Origin: WHSW01 sp963742205
GTDB lineage: Bacteria > Actinomycetota > Thermoleophilia > Solirubrobacterales > 70-9
Length of the DNA: 64,000 bases
Direction: 5' to 3'
Assembly: GCA_963742205.1 (NCBI GenBank)
Contig: CAVUKZ010000010.1
Location: 62,001 to 126,000, forward strand
Of the stretch, positions 17,925 to 26,786 are shown piece by piece (within the stretch, counting starts at the first letter, position 1; each line of letters opens with the position of its first letter). Under the pieces are notes generated by a model. It was given only the letters and a program-made list of their open reading frames with translations, did not search any database and was not told where the DNA came from. A program made the position numbers and the translations under genes.

Positions 17925-19045
17925 CGTCAGGTCGCCCGCCCGCGGCGGTTCGGATCTGGATCCTCGCCGTGGCCTTCGCGCTGCTCCTCGCCGGAACGGC
18001 GCAGGCGGTGCCGAGGAGCTTCTTCGGCGTCGTCCCGCAGGCGCCGCTCACGGCCGACGACTTCACGCGCATGGGCTCCGCGCACGTCGGGCTGCTTCGG
18101 GTGCAGCTGTCCTGGGCGACGACCGATCCCGGCCCGGCGACCGGCGACGAGGACTGGTCGGCGTTCGACGCGGTCGTCGGCGGCGGCGCCCGCGAGGGCG
18201 TGCGCACGCTGCCGTTCGTGTTCGGCACGCCGACCTGGGTGCTCGCGCTCGACGGTCGGACGTGTCGTCACGAACGCTGCCGGCCCTACCCGCCGAAGGG
18301 CGAGCGAGCGCTCGCGGCCTGGAGAGGCTTTCTCGCCGCCGCCGTCGACCGCTACGGCCCCAAGGGGAGCTTCTGGAGCGAGCACCCCGAGCTGCCCGCG
18401 CTCCCGATCCGCGCCTGGCAGATCTGGAACGAGCAGAACTCGCCGACGTTCTTCGCCCCGAAGCCGAGCGTGCGCAGCTACGCGCGCCTGCTGACGGGCG
18501 CCCACGAGGCGATCGCCGGCCGTGATCCGGGGGCCAAGGTGATCCTGGGCGGGATGTTCGGCAAGCCGCTCGGCGGGCGCCACCCGGTGATCGCGGCATC
18601 GGACTACCTCGCCGACCTCTACCGCCGCCCCGGCCTCGCCGCGGCGTTCGACGGTGTCGCCGCCCATCCGTACGGCGCCGGGGTGGACGCTGTGCGCGAG
18701 CAGGTCGGGGCGCTGCGCGAGCGGATCCGCCGCAACTCCGACGACGCCAAGATCTGGGTCACCGAGGTCGGCTGGGCCTCGGGGGGCCCGCCCGGCCCGC
18801 TGAACCGTGGACCCCGGGGCCAGGCCAAGCGCCTGCGCAAGACCTTCCGTTATCTGCTCGCCGAGCGCCGGCGCCTGCGGATCGCGACCGTGGACTGGTA
18901 CTCGTGGCGCGACGCGCCGTCCGCGACGCCCGGACTGTGCGCCTGGTGCGCCCAGTCGGGATTACTTTCCGCGGACGGGGTACCAAAACCGGCATTTGGG
19001 GCGTTTACGCAGATGGCCGGCGGAGACGGCGGCGGCGATAGCTAG
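17921..19045 (+). CDS. Secreted clan GH-A-like glycoside hydrolase, copy 2
   Basis: This 374-residue paralogue starts at GTG 17921, which overlaps the previous stop. The signal peptide is IWILAVAFALLLAGTAQA, and the mature protein begins with FFGVVPQAPLTADD. Predicted catalytic acids are Glu171 (WQIWNEQNSPTFF) and Glu282 (WVTEVGWASGG). The shared C-terminal signature is CAWCAQSGL. It lacks the proline-rich insertion of copy 1. With polysaccharide synthesis genes nearby, an extracellular role in trimming or releasing the same polymer is likely but unproven. Confidence 0.75.
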   Translation: MTSGRPPAAVRIWILAVAFALLLAGTAQAVPRSFFGVVPQAPLTADDFTRMGSAHVGLLRVQLSWATTDPGPATGDEDWSAFDAVVGGGAREGVRTLPFVFGTPTWVLALDGRTCRHERCRPYPPKGERALAAWRGFLAAAVDRYGPKGSFWSEHPELPALPIRAWQIWNEQNSPTFFAPKPSVRSYARLLTGAHEAIAGRDPGAKVILGGMFGKPLGGRHPVIAASDYLADLYRRPGLAAAFDGVAAHPYGAGVDAVREQVGALRERIRRNSDDAKIWVTEVGWASGGPPGPLNRGPRGQAKRLRKTFRYLLAERRRLRIATVDWYSWRDAPSATPGLCAWCAQSGLLSADGVPKPAFGAFTQMAGGDGGGDS

Positions 19046-19055
19046 CCTTGCGCCG

Positions 19056-20183
19056 ATGAGAGCTGTCCTCGGCGCGCTGGCGCTCGTCTGCCTGCTCGCG
19101 ATCGGCGCCGTCGGATGCTCCGACTCGACCGAGACGACCGAGCCCGAAGCGCCGGCCGCGGCGCCCAAGGACTTCTTCGGCGTGGTGCCGCAGGCCCTGC
19201 TCGACGACGCGGACCTCGACCGCATGCAACAGGGCAAGGTCGGGATCATCCGGTTCGTGATCCCGTGGGGCGCGCTCGACCCCACGGAGAAGGAGGGCGA
19301 CATCAACTTCTCGAGCGTCGACCCGTTGATCCTCGGCGCGGCGCAGCGCGGCATCGAGGTGCTGCCCATGGTCTACGGGACGCCGGAGTGGGTGTCCCAG
19401 GGGATCGACGGCGACGACTGCACCGATACGTGCGGGACGTTCGCGCCCCAGTCCGAGGAGGCGCTGGCGGCCTGGAAGGAGTTCATCGGAGTGCTCGTTG
19501 ACCGCTACGGGCCCGACGGCGAACTGTGGAAAACCCATCCCGACGTCGACCCGGTCCCGGTGCGCGACTGGCAGATCTGGAACGAGCAGAACTCGCCGAC
19601 CTTCTATCAGCCGGAAGTCGATCCGGCGGCCTACGCGACGCTGCTCGAGGCGGCGCACGAGGCGATCACCGAGCGCGACCCGCAGGGCCACGTGATCCTC
19701 GGCGGCATGTTCGGCACCCCGCTGAAGGGCAAGGCGCCCGCGCTCAAGGCGTGGACCTTCCTTCGTGATCTCTACGAGACCGACGGCGCGGCGGACTCCT
19801 TCGACGGCGTCGCCGTCCACCCCTACGCGGCGCATCTGGGCAAGATCGAGTCGCAGGTGAGCCGCATGCACGACGAGATCCTCAAGGCCGACGACAACGC
19901 CGACATGTGGATCACCGAGGTCGGCGCGTCGTCGGACGAGGGCAACAACGCGCTCGAGCGCGGGCCCGAGGGACAGGCGGACCAGCTGCGCGAGGCGTTC
20001 GACTTCTTCCTCGGGAAGCGCCAGGAGTGGGACATCAAGGCCGTCACGTGGTACTCGTGGCAGGACACGCCACCGGATCAGAGCCAATGCGACTGGTGCG
20101 CCGGATCGGGCCTGTTCGAGGCGGACGCGCTGACGCCGAAGCCGTCCTGGGACGCGTTCGTCTCGTTTACCGGCGGGTCCTAG
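19056..20183 (+). CDS. Lipoprotein clan GH-A-like glycoside hydrolase, copy 3
   Basis: This 375-residue paralogue starts at ATG 19056. Unlike copies 1 and 2 it has a lipobox (LLAIGAVGC), so it should be membrane-anchored. After a short acidic linker comes FFGVVPQALLDDADLDRMQ. Predicted catalytic acids are Glu177 (WQIWNEQNSPTFY) and Glu288 (WITEVGASSDEG). The residue after the nucleophile motif is Ala where the others have Trp. The C-terminal signature is CDWCAGSGL. The gene is ten bases from copy 2, forming a tandem array. Confidence 0.75.
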   Translation: MRAVLGALALVCLLAIGAVGCSDSTETTEPEAPAAAPKDFFGVVPQALLDDADLDRMQQGKVGIIRFVIPWGALDPTEKEGDINFSSVDPLILGAAQRGIEVLPMVYGTPEWVSQGIDGDDCTDTCGTFAPQSEEALAAWKEFIGVLVDRYGPDGELWKTHPDVDPVPVRDWQIWNEQNSPTFYQPEVDPAAYATLLEAAHEAITERDPQGHVILGGMFGTPLKGKAPALKAWTFLRDLYETDGAADSFDGVAVHPYAAHLGKIESQVSRMHDEILKADDNADMWITEVGASSDEGNNALERGPEGQADQLREAFDFFLGKRQEWDIKAVTWYSWQDTPPDQSQCDWCAGSGLFEADALTPKPSWDAFVSFTGGS

Positions 20184-20190
20184 GCCGCGC

Positions 20191-21066
20191 GTGAGCGCGT
20201 TCCCCCGTCCGCCGCTGCGGCTGGCGCGGCGAGTCGGAGAGCTCGACCCGGCAGACCCATGGAGGCACTGGGACGAGGTCGGGGCGATGGTCCGCGGCCT
20301 GATCGACGGCGGGCTACCGCCGGACTGGGACTGGGACGGCCGGCGCGCCCTCGACTTCGGCTGTGGGGCCGGGCGCGTCCTCGCCCGATTCGCCGACGAG
20401 GCGCAGCGCGCCGAGCTTGGGGCTGCGACATCGACCGCCCGAGCATCGACTGGCTCGAGGACCATCTGGCGCCACCGTTTCGGCCGTTCCTCGTCGACGA
20501 GCAGCCTCGCCTCCCACAGGTCGACGGGTTCTTCGACCTGATCTGGGCCGCGTCGGTGTTCACCCACCTGACCGAGACCTGGGCGGCCTGGCTGGCCGAG
20601 CTGCACCGCACGCTGGCCGACGGCGGGTTGCTGATGGCGTCCATCCTCGGTCCCGGGATGTGGGAGGCGATCGCGGCGGGCGCGTGGCAGGAGGATCGAA
20701 CGGGCATGTGCGTCCTGCGAGCCGGCCAGCCGTGGAGCGTCGGCGGCCCGACCGTCTTTCACTCCGAGTGGTGGATCCGCGAGCACTGGGGCAGGGCGTT
20801 CGAGATCGTCAGCCTGGACCCGGGACGCGAGCCCTGGCACCACGGCTGGGTGGTGCTGCGCAAGCGTTCCGGCACCACCTCAGCCGCCGGGCTCGACCGG
20901 ATCGGCGACGACCCGCGGGAGGTCGAGGCGCTCCGTCACAACCTCGAGCTCTTACACGCCGAGGACCGGCGGCTGCGCCCGCGGTTTGTGAAGCTCACCG
21001 GGCGCCAGCAGGTGATCGCGGCGCGTTGGTGGCTGCGCCGAATGCGAGCGCGGGTCGGCGCGCTAG
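20191..21066 (+). CDS. Class I SAM-dependent methyltransferase (frameshifted)
   Basis: The GTG at 20191 begins a protein with motif I ALDFGCGAGRVLARF (about residue 55). At the GGGG at 20419-20422 one G seems missing. The other frame continues GCDIDRPSIDWLEDHL, then FDLIWAASVFTHLTETWAAWLAELHRTLADGGLLMASI, a standard methyltransferase core. That frame runs on to 21356 antisense to the next gene, so its real end is probably the TAG at 21064-21066 in the original frame; the 3' end is uncertain. The substrate is unknown. Confidence 0.65.
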
Positions 21067-21338
21067 CGCCCGCCCGCCATCGCGGGCAGGATGACCACGG
21101 TGTCGGCGTCCGTCACCGCGGTCGCGAGCCCGTCGAGCACCCGCACGTCCTCGTCGTTGAGGTAGACGTTGACGTAGCGGTTGAGCTCGCCGTCCGCGGC
21201 GAACAGCTGCTCGCGGGTGTCGGGATGCTGCTCGGCGAGCGCCTCGAGCACCTCGCCGACCGTGTCGCCCGACGCGGACACCTCGGTCTCGCCGCCGGTG
21301 CGCGCGCGCAGCACTGGGGGGATCTTCACGGTCGGCAT
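21063..21338 (-). CDS. MoaD/ThiS/CysO-like sulfur carrier protein
   Basis: This 91-residue beta-grasp protein has RFVNVYLNDEDVR-type sequence (here NRYVNVYLNDEDVRVLDGLATAV) and ends VILPAMAGGR, close to mycobacterial CysO. The carboxy-terminal diglycine is adenylated and converted to thiocarboxylate for sulfur transfer in cysteine or cofactor synthesis. Here one Arg follows the diglycine, so activation would need its removal or tolerance. It lies 22 bases downstream of its presumed activating enzyme gene and probably shares its transcript. Confidence 0.85.
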   Translation of the reverse strand: MPTVKIPPVLRARTGGETEVSASGDTVGEVLEALAEQHPDTREQLFAADGELNRYVNVYLNDEDVRVLDGLATAVTDADTVVILPAMAGGR

Positions 21339-21359
21339 CGGCGGGGAACCTACTAGCTG

Positions 21360-22523
21360 TTACGCGAGGCTCGGCGTCGGCTCGCGCGCCGGGGCACCGC
21401 AGAAGAGCTCGTAATCGGGGAACTTCCCCATCTCCTCGGGCTCGATCTCGGGCGCCTCGTCGCCGCAGATGGGGCACGCCGGGTCGCGCTTGACCTTGAG
21501 CTCGGTGAAGCTCGTGCTCAGCGACTCGTAGAGCAGCAGGCGCCCGACGAGCGGCTCGCCGATGCCGGCGGCCAGCTTGATGACCTCGTTGGCCTGCAGC
21601 AGACCCATCACCCCGGCCATCACGCCGAGGACGCCGTTGGCTCCGCAGCTCGGGGCGAGCTCCGGGGGCGGCGGCACCGGGTAGAGGCAGCGGTAGCAGG
21701 GACCCTCGTGCGGGAGGAAGGTCGAGATCTGGCCCTCGAAGCCCAGGATCGAGGCCGACACGACGGGCTTGTTGAGCCGCACCGAGGCGTCGTTGAGGAG
21801 GTAGCGGGTCGGGAAGTTGTCGGCGCCGTCGACGATCACGTCGTAGGGCTCGATCAGGTCGAGGATGTTGGAGGCGTCGAGGCGGGTGTTGTACTCGACG
21901 ACCTCGACGTCGGGGTTGAGCGCCTCGATCGTGAGCTTCGCCGAGGCGGTCTTCGGGATCCCGACGCGCTCGGTGTTGTGGATCACCTGGCGCTGGAGGT
22001 TGGACTCGTCGACCACGTCGTCGTCGACGATCCCGATCGTGCCGATGCCGGCCGCGGCGAGGTAGAGCGCGCTCGGGGCGCCGAGACCACCGGCGCCGAG
22101 CAGGAGGACCTTGGAATTCAGCAGCTTCACCTGGCCCTCGACCCCGACCTCCGGCAGCAGCGTGTGGCGCGAGTAGCGCATCCGCTGCTCCTTGCTGAGA
22201 CCGGACGCGTTGACGGTCGGCAGGCCGGCGTTCTCCCAGGCGACGATCCCGCCCTCGACCACCGCCACGTTGTCGTAGCCGAGCCCGCTGAGCTCCGCGG
22301 CCATCGTCGACGAGCGGTTGTCGGTGCGGCAGTGCAGGAGCAGGCGCTCCGAGGTGTCGGGCGCGATCTCGTCGATCCGCTCGACCAGCTCGCCCTGGGG
22401 CACGTGCAGCGCGGCGTCGATGTGGGACTCGTCCCACTCGTTCTGCTCGCGGACGTCGATCAGCTTCGTCCCTGAGGCGATCTCCTCGCGCGCGGTGTCC
22501 AGGTCAAGCAGCTCGATCGGCAT
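21360..22523 (-). CDS. Rhodanese-E1 fusion: MoeB/MoeZ-like sulfur-carrier adenylyltransferase
   Basis: This 387-residue protein starts at ATG 22523, with GGAG about nine bases upstream. An N-terminal rhodanese domain has catalytic Cys65 in LLHCRTDNRSS. A ThiF/MoeB E1 domain follows, with the ATP loop VLLLGAGGLGAPSALYLAAAGIG, the R-finger NLQRQ and two CxxC zinc pairs (CYRC, CPIC). It should adenylate the CysO/MoaD-like carrier downstream and supply sulfur through the rhodanese Cys. MoeZ proteins usually carry the rhodanese at the C-terminus, so the order here is reversed. A short conserved C-terminal tail follows the second zinc pair. Confidence 0.88.
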   Translation of the reverse strand: MPIELLDLDTAREEIASGTKLIDVREQNEWDESHIDAALHVPQGELVERIDEIAPDTSERLLLHCRTDNRSSTMAAELSGLGYDNVAVVEGGIVAWENAGLPTVNASGLSKEQRMRYSRHTLLPEVGVEGQVKLLNSKVLLLGAGGLGAPSALYLAAAGIGTIGIVDDDVVDESNLQRQVIHNTERVGIPKTASAKLTIEALNPDVEVVEYNTRLDASNILDLIEPYDVIVDGADNFPTRYLLNDASVRLNKPVVSASILGFEGQISTFLPHEGPCYRCLYPVPPPPELAPSCGANGVLGVMAGVMGLLQANEVIKLAAGIGEPLVGRLLLYESLSTSFTELKVKRDPACPICGDEAPEIEPEEMGKFPDYELFCGAPAREPTPSLA

Positions 22524-22635
22524 CCGTAAAAACTCCAAATCCCTATCCGGATTACGGCTATTACTTCAGAAAGTGTAGCAACGGGAATAACTCGCGCCAC
22601 GTCCTCCGCTCTCGGCTCGAACAACTGGTCCGCGG

Positions 22636-23061
22636 CTACGCCGCGGACATTTTTTTCTGCTTCCGCGTCCGGGCGTGCGCGGCGGCGGATGCGGCGCTGG
22701 ACGTCCGGGTCGTCCACCCCGCGCTCCGCCGCGAGGCGGGAGATGCGCCCCGTCTCGGGCCGAGGAAGGTCGCGCCGGCCAGAAACGAGAACCCGAAGGC
22801 GACGAACCCGAGCACGATCCACGTGTCGCCGAAGTCGTAGCCCACGTTGTTGGCGAGCAGGATCCCGAAGACGATCACCAGCAGGGACGACGGCACCAAG
22901 AGCCGCGTGCCCAGCCACTCGACGTCGGCGGTGAAGGCGATCGTCCGCTCAGGCCCGGCGCCCATCGCGCGCAGCGCCAGCACCTGGAGGCCGATGTCGG
23001 TCCCGACCCAGGTGACGACGAACAGGAGGTGCGCGAACAGCAGGAACTCGTAGGTGCTCAT
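22636..23061 (-). CDS. DUF2269-like small integral membrane protein (frameshifted)
   Basis: The ATG at 23061 opens a protein with hydrophobic segments FLLFAHLLFVVTWVGTDIGL, LLVPSSLLVIVFGILLAN and WIVLGFVAFGFSFLAGATFLGP, like DUF2269 membrane proteins. Near 22763 one base is missing: the other frame continues GRISRLAAERGVDDPDVQRRIRR, the expected family sequence. A run of seven A near 22640 may hide a second indel, so the C-terminus is uncertain. The function is unknown. Confidence 0.6.
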   Translation of the reverse strand: MSTYEFLLFAHLLFVVTWVGTDIGLQVLALRAMGAGPERTIAFTADVEWLGTRLLVPSSLLVIVFGILLANNVGYDFGDTWIVLGFVAFGFSFLAGATFLGPRRGASPASRRSAGWTTRTSSAASAAAHARTRKQKKMSAA

Positions 23062-23073
23062 CGGGGCGCGACC

Positions 23074-23988
23074 CTATCGCGGCAATTCGGGCACCGGGCG
23101 CGCCGTAACGACGGCCTCGACGGCCGCGCGATCGCGCTCGGTGGCGCGCCCGAGGAGGCTCTTGGCGAGCAGCCGCAGGCGCAGGTTGACCCGCAGCGCC
23201 CACCAGGCGCGTGTCTCGCGCCGCGGTCCGTAGGCGCGGCGGACCGCCGCCCGCCAGTTCAGCGTGCCGGTCGGGCGCCAGCCCTCGCGCGAGCCGTAGG
23301 CGAGCGTCGATGAGCCCTGACCGTGATGGACGATCCGGCACGCGCTCGGATCGAAGCGCGAACGCACGCCGGCGGCGGCGGCGCGGAGGCCGAGGTCGAC
23401 GTCCTCGCCGAACATGTGCAGCGCCGGGTCGAAGGGACCGAGGCGGCGGAGCACCGCGGTCGGGCCGGCGACGCAGGCGCCGGTGAGCCAGCTGACGTCG
23501 AGCGGACGCTCGAGTCGATAGGGCTCGGTCTTGGCGCGGATCGACTCGGGCTGAGCCGCGCCCGGAATCAGGGCCCGCACCCAGGGCCATGCGCCGACCT
23601 CGGGCCCGCTGGCCGAGGGCTGGATCGTCCCGTCGGGGTTGAGCACCCGGGGCCCGACGAGAGCGCCGCGCTCGAGCGCGGCGGCCGCGAGCCGATCGAG
23701 GCCGTCGTCCAGCAGCTCCGTGTCGGGGTTGAGGAGCACGGTCGCGTCGCCACCCGCCTCGCCCACGCCCACGTTCGAGGCGGCCCCGAACCCGATGTTG
23801 TCGTCGAGCTCGATCAGGCGACCCGGCCCCTTCCACGCCTCGGCCTCGGCGCGCGGGCGTTCGCTCGAGGCGTTGTCGACGACGATCAGCTCCTGCTCGC
23901 CGTCGAGGAATCGGTTCATCGTCGCCACGAGGGCGCTCAGGTGACCCGCGGACTCCCAGGTGACGACGACTACGGAGTAGGCGCTCAC
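23074..23988 (-). CDS. GT2 family glycosyltransferase (rhamnosyltransferase-like)
   Basis: This 304-residue protein starts at GTG 23988, placed so that the first strand SAYSVVVVTWESAGHL begins at once. Motifs are LIVVDNASSERP, NIGFGAASNVGVGEAGGD, VLLNPDTELLDDGLDRL and FDPALHMFGEDVDLGLRAAAAG, all typical of the rhamnosyltransferase-like GT2 group. The C-terminal 80 residues are basic and helical. It lies beyond the main polysaccharide cluster but probably serves the same glycan. Confidence 0.85.
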   Translation of the reverse strand: MSAYSVVVVTWESAGHLSALVATMNRFLDGEQELIVVDNASSERPRAEAEAWKGPGRLIELDDNIGFGAASNVGVGEAGGDATVLLNPDTELLDDGLDRLAAAALERGALVGPRVLNPDGTIQPSASGPEVGAWPWVRALIPGAAQPESIRAKTEPYRLERPLDVSWLTGACVAGPTAVLRRLGPFDPALHMFGEDVDLGLRAAAAGVRSRFDPSACRIVHHGQGSSTLAYGSREGWRPTGTLNWRAAVRRAYGPRRETRAWWALRVNLRLRLLAKSLLGRATERDRAAVEAVVTARPVPELPR

Positions 23989-24023
23989 GCGCTCAGTATC
24001 GAGGCAGCCGGCGCCGGAAACGA

Positions 24024-24051
24024 GAGAGGCGCCCCGGCCGGGGCGCCTCTC
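24024..24051 (-). terminator. 28-base perfect palindrome, probable terminator of htpX
   Basis: The palindrome has 14-base arms centred between 24037 and 24038 (GAGAGGCGCCCCGG and its complement). It sits 22 bases after the HtpX stop and before the GT2 start at 23988, both leftward genes. A short TTT follows on the minus strand. It probably separates the two transcripts. Confidence 0.6.
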
Positions 24052-24073
24052 GACGGTCGGATTCGGTTCGCCG

Positions 24074-24934
24074 CTAGCCGATGGCGGGGCGCATCTGGCG
24101 CAGGCGCTTGACGCGCTCCTCGATCGGCGGGTGGGTCGAGAACAGGCTGGCGATGCCGCCACCGCGGAACGGCTTGACGATGTAGAGCGGCTCGGTCGCC
24201 TGGTTGACCTGCACCGGCATCGCCTTCGCGCCCTCCTCGAGCCTCAGCAGCGCCGAGGCCAGCGACTCCGGGTTGCCGGTTACCTGGGCACCGGTTGCGT
24301 CGGCCGCGAACTCGCGCTGGCGCGAGACCGCGAGCTGGATCAGCGTCGCCGCGATCGGAGCGAGCAGCACCAGGGCGAGGCTGCCGATCAGGCCCAGCGG
24401 CGAATCGTCGTCGCCGCCGAACCACAGGGCGAAGTACGCCAGGTAGGTGATCATCGCGCCGATCGCCGAGGCGACCGACTGGGTGAGGATGTCGCGGTTC
24501 TTGACGTGGGCGAGCTCGTGGGCGAGCACGCCGCGAAGCTCGTCCTCGGACAGCAGCTTCGTGATCCCCTGGGTCACCGCAACGGCGGCGTGCTTGGGGT
24601 TGCGGCCGGTCGCGAACGCGTTCGGCTGGTCGCTGGGGATGATGTAGAGCTTCGGCATCGGCAGGTCGGCGCGGGTGGTGAGCTCGCGCACCATCTGGTA
24701 GATGCGAGGCGCCTCCTGCTCGGAGAGCGGCTTTGCGCGCGCGCTGGCGATCGCGATCTTGTCGCTGAACCAGTACGCGACGCCGTTCATGAGCAGGGCG
24801 ATCCCGAGGAAGACGGACGCGATCTGGATCCCGCCGATCGCGTAACCAATCGCGACCAGCAATCCGCCGAGCGTCGCCATCAGGATGGTGGTCCGCAGCG
24901 CTGCGCTGAAATTCGACTTGCGAGTCGTTGTCAT
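24074..24934 (-). CDS. htpX: HtpX-like membrane zinc metalloprotease
   Basis: This 286-residue M48 protease has the HExxH zinc motif in LAHELAHVKNRD (His139, Glu140, His143) and a third-ligand region in REFAADATGAQVTG. Two N-terminal hydrophobic segments (about residues 14-50) and two after the active site anchor it. Members degrade misfolded membrane proteins under stress. The length is normal for the family. ATG at 24934; the 185-base gap upstream separates it from a divergent histidine kinase. Confidence 0.93.
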   Translation of the reverse strand: MTTTRKSNFSAALRTTILMATLGGLLVAIGYAIGGIQIASVFLGIALLMNGVAYWFSDKIAIASARAKPLSEQEAPRIYQMVRELTTRADLPMPKLYIIPSDQPNAFATGRNPKHAAVAVTQGITKLLSEDELRGVLAHELAHVKNRDILTQSVASAIGAMITYLAYFALWFGGDDDSPLGLIGSLALVLLAPIAATLIQLAVSRQREFAADATGAQVTGNPESLASALLRLEEGAKAMPVQVNQATEPLYIVKPFRGGGIASLFSTHPPIEERVKRLRQMRPAIG

Positions 24935-25119
24935 CGCGGAAATTGCTCCTTGATGCCTGCCCGAATCTCAAGACACAGGCGTCCGGGCTGAAACCTGTCT
25001 GGACATTTTGACGATGCCGGCGCTCGAGATCATGGGGTCTAACCCCTAAATCGCCATAGGGGCGACACCCCCTTCCCATTCCTGGGGCGCCGCCTGCTTG
25101 GGGCCGATAATCAAGGGAG
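24935..25119. other. Intergenic region between htpX and the histidine-kinase gene
   Basis: This is the longest non-coding gap, holding the two divergent promoter regions. It contains a small hairpin GGGGT-CTA-ACCCC (25034-25046) and, 13 bases on, a second GGGG/CCCC pair around CGACA. No coding sequence or RNA gene is recognisable. The hairpins could be operators or chance G/C runs. Confidence 0.4.
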
Positions 25120-26115
25120 ATGCGACGTCGCGACCTCCTCACCCAGGTGCTGGCGGTGAACCTGCTGCTCATCGTGGCCGCCGTGATCGGGGCCGTGCTG
25201 GCCACCAACCCGGAGTTCGATTTGAGCGATCGGCCCGAGGCCGGCGTGGTCCTGGGGTTCGCGATCGCGTTCACGGTCGTCCTCAACATCTCGCTTCTCC
25301 AGCGCCGGTTCGGACCGCTGGAGCGGGTCGTCGACGAGATGGAGCGTGCCGACCTGACCCGGCCCGGAGCCAATCTGCGTCACGCGACCGACCCGGGAGG
25401 CCCGGAGGAGGTCGCGCGGCTGCACCGGGCGTTCATGCGGATGCTCGAGCGCCTGGAGGCCGAGCGTCGCCGCGCCTCGAGCGCCGCCCTGGAGGCCCAA
25501 GAACAGGAGCGGGCCCGGGTGGCGCGCGACCTTCACGACGAGGTCAACCAGTCGCTGACCGGCTTGTTGCTGCGGCTGGAGGCCGCGCGCGAGAAGGCGC
25601 CGCCCGAGCTGGCCGCCGAGCTCGCCGAGATCCGCGTGCTCGCCAACCGGGCGATGCAGGAGCTGCTCACCCTGGCGCGGCAGCTGCGACCCACGGCCCT
25701 CGACGACCTCGGCCTGGAGGCCGCGCTCGCCGGGCACATACGCCAGCTCAACGCGCAGGGGATCAACGCCACGTTCGAGTCCGAGGGCGACCTCGGGCGG
25801 CTCCCAGGCGACGCGCAGCTCGTCGTCTACCGGGTTGCCCAGGAGGCGCTCTCCAACGCGGTCCGCCACGCGGACGCCGACCACGTGCGGGTCGGCCTGC
25901 GGCGCGACGGGGACGACCTCGAACTGCGAGTCCGCGACGACGGGCGCGGATTCAGCTTCGACGAGGCCAGTCGCGGGCTCGGGATCGCGGGGATGCGGGA
26001 GCGCGCGCTGCTGGTCGGCGGCGACCTCGAGCTCGAGTCCCGGCCGGAGCTCGGCACAAGGGTTCGCCTCGTGGTGCCGATAGATAACAACGAAGATGAG
26101 CGCGCTGGGAACTGA
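25120..26115 (+). CDS. Two-component sensor histidine kinase (NarL/LiaS type)
   Basis: This 331-residue protein has two N-terminal membrane segments (about residues 7-28 and 42-62) with only a short external loop, then a coiled linker. The HisKA_3 box is ARVARDLHDEVNQSL, with phospho-acceptor His139. A HATPase domain follows with EALSNAVRHADADHV, DDGRGF and GLGIAGMRERA. With so little outside the membrane it probably senses an intramembrane or envelope signal. It overlaps the response-regulator gene by 20 bases. Confidence 0.92.
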   Translation: MRRRDLLTQVLAVNLLLIVAAVIGAVLATNPEFDLSDRPEAGVVLGFAIAFTVVLNISLLQRRFGPLERVVDEMERADLTRPGANLRHATDPGGPEEVARLHRAFMRMLERLEAERRRASSAALEAQEQERARVARDLHDEVNQSLTGLLLRLEAAREKAPPELAAELAEIRVLANRAMQELLTLARQLRPTALDDLGLEAALAGHIRQLNAQGINATFESEGDLGRLPGDAQLVVYRVAQEALSNAVRHADADHVRVGLRRDGDDLELRVRDDGRGFSFDEASRGLGIAGMRERALLVGGDLELESRPELGTRVRLVVPIDNNEDERAGN

Positions 26116-26746
26116 CGTGAAGGTGCTGATCGCCGACGACCACGGAATTGTCCGCTCGGGCCTGCGCATGCTGCTCGAGCAGCAGAGCGACATCGAGGTC
26201 GTCGCCGAGGCCTCCGACGGCGCCATGGCCCGCGACCTCGCGATCCGCGAGCGGCCGGACCTGGCGATCCTCGACGTGAAGATGCCCAAGCTCACCGGGC
26301 TGCAGGCCACGCGGGAGATCCGCGAGCAGGCCCCGGACGTCTCCGTTCTGATCCTCTCCATGTACGACGACGAGCGCTACCTCTTCGAGGCGCTCAAGGC
26401 CGGCGCCTCGGGCTACGTGCTGAAGGCGCAGGCTGACGTCGATCTGCTCGCGGCGGTGCGCGCGGTCGAGCGCGGGGAGCCCTTCCTCACCCCGGACGCA
26501 CAGCGCGCCCTGATCAAGGACGTGCTCGGCCAGGGAGCCGAGCGCACCGACGAGCTCACGCCCCGCGAGCAGGAGGTGGTGAAGCTGGTGGCCGAGGCGC
26601 ACACCAACAAGGAGATCGCCGAGATCCTCCACCTCTCGGAGAAGACGGTCGAGAACCACCGCTCGAACGCGATGCGCAAGCTGGGCATGCGCGATCGGGT
26701 CGAGCTGGTCAGGTACGCGATCCGCCGCGGACTGATCGAGCCCTAG
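26096..26746 (+). CDS. LuxR/NarL-family response regulator
   Basis: This 216-residue protein has a receiver domain (KVLIADDHGIVRSGL, phospho-acceptor Asp60 in LAILDVKMPKLTG, Lys in GYVLKAQ) and a C-terminal LuxR helix-turn-helix (ELTPREQEVVKLVAEAHTNKEIAEIL, then VENHRSNAMRKLGM). The ATG at 26096 overlaps the kinase gene. A GTG at 26117, just after the kinase stop, is an alternative start seven codons later. It is the partner of the upstream kinase; target genes are unknown. Confidence 0.93.
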   Translation: MSALGTDVKVLIADDHGIVRSGLRMLLEQQSDIEVVAEASDGAMARDLAIRERPDLAILDVKMPKLTGLQATREIREQAPDVSVLILSMYDDERYLFEALKAGASGYVLKAQADVDLLAAVRAVERGEPFLTPDAQRALIKDVLGQGAERTDELTPREQEVVKLVAEAHTNKEIAEILHLSEKTVENHRSNAMRKLGMRDRVELVRYAIRRGLIEP

Positions 26747-26786
26747 ACCGGGCTTTTCCGACTGCCGCGCTAGGATTTGTGCGGCA

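Noticed and set aside
21067..21356. C-terminal extension of the methyltransferase frame over the sulfur carrier gene
   Set aside because: It is antisense to a conserved MoaD/CysO-like gene and has shadow-like composition. An indel before 21064 is a simpler explanation.
26747..26786. A riboswitch upstream of the Rrf2 gene
   Set aside because: The gap is only 40 bases and shows just a TAGGAT promoter-like element, too short for a structured leader.
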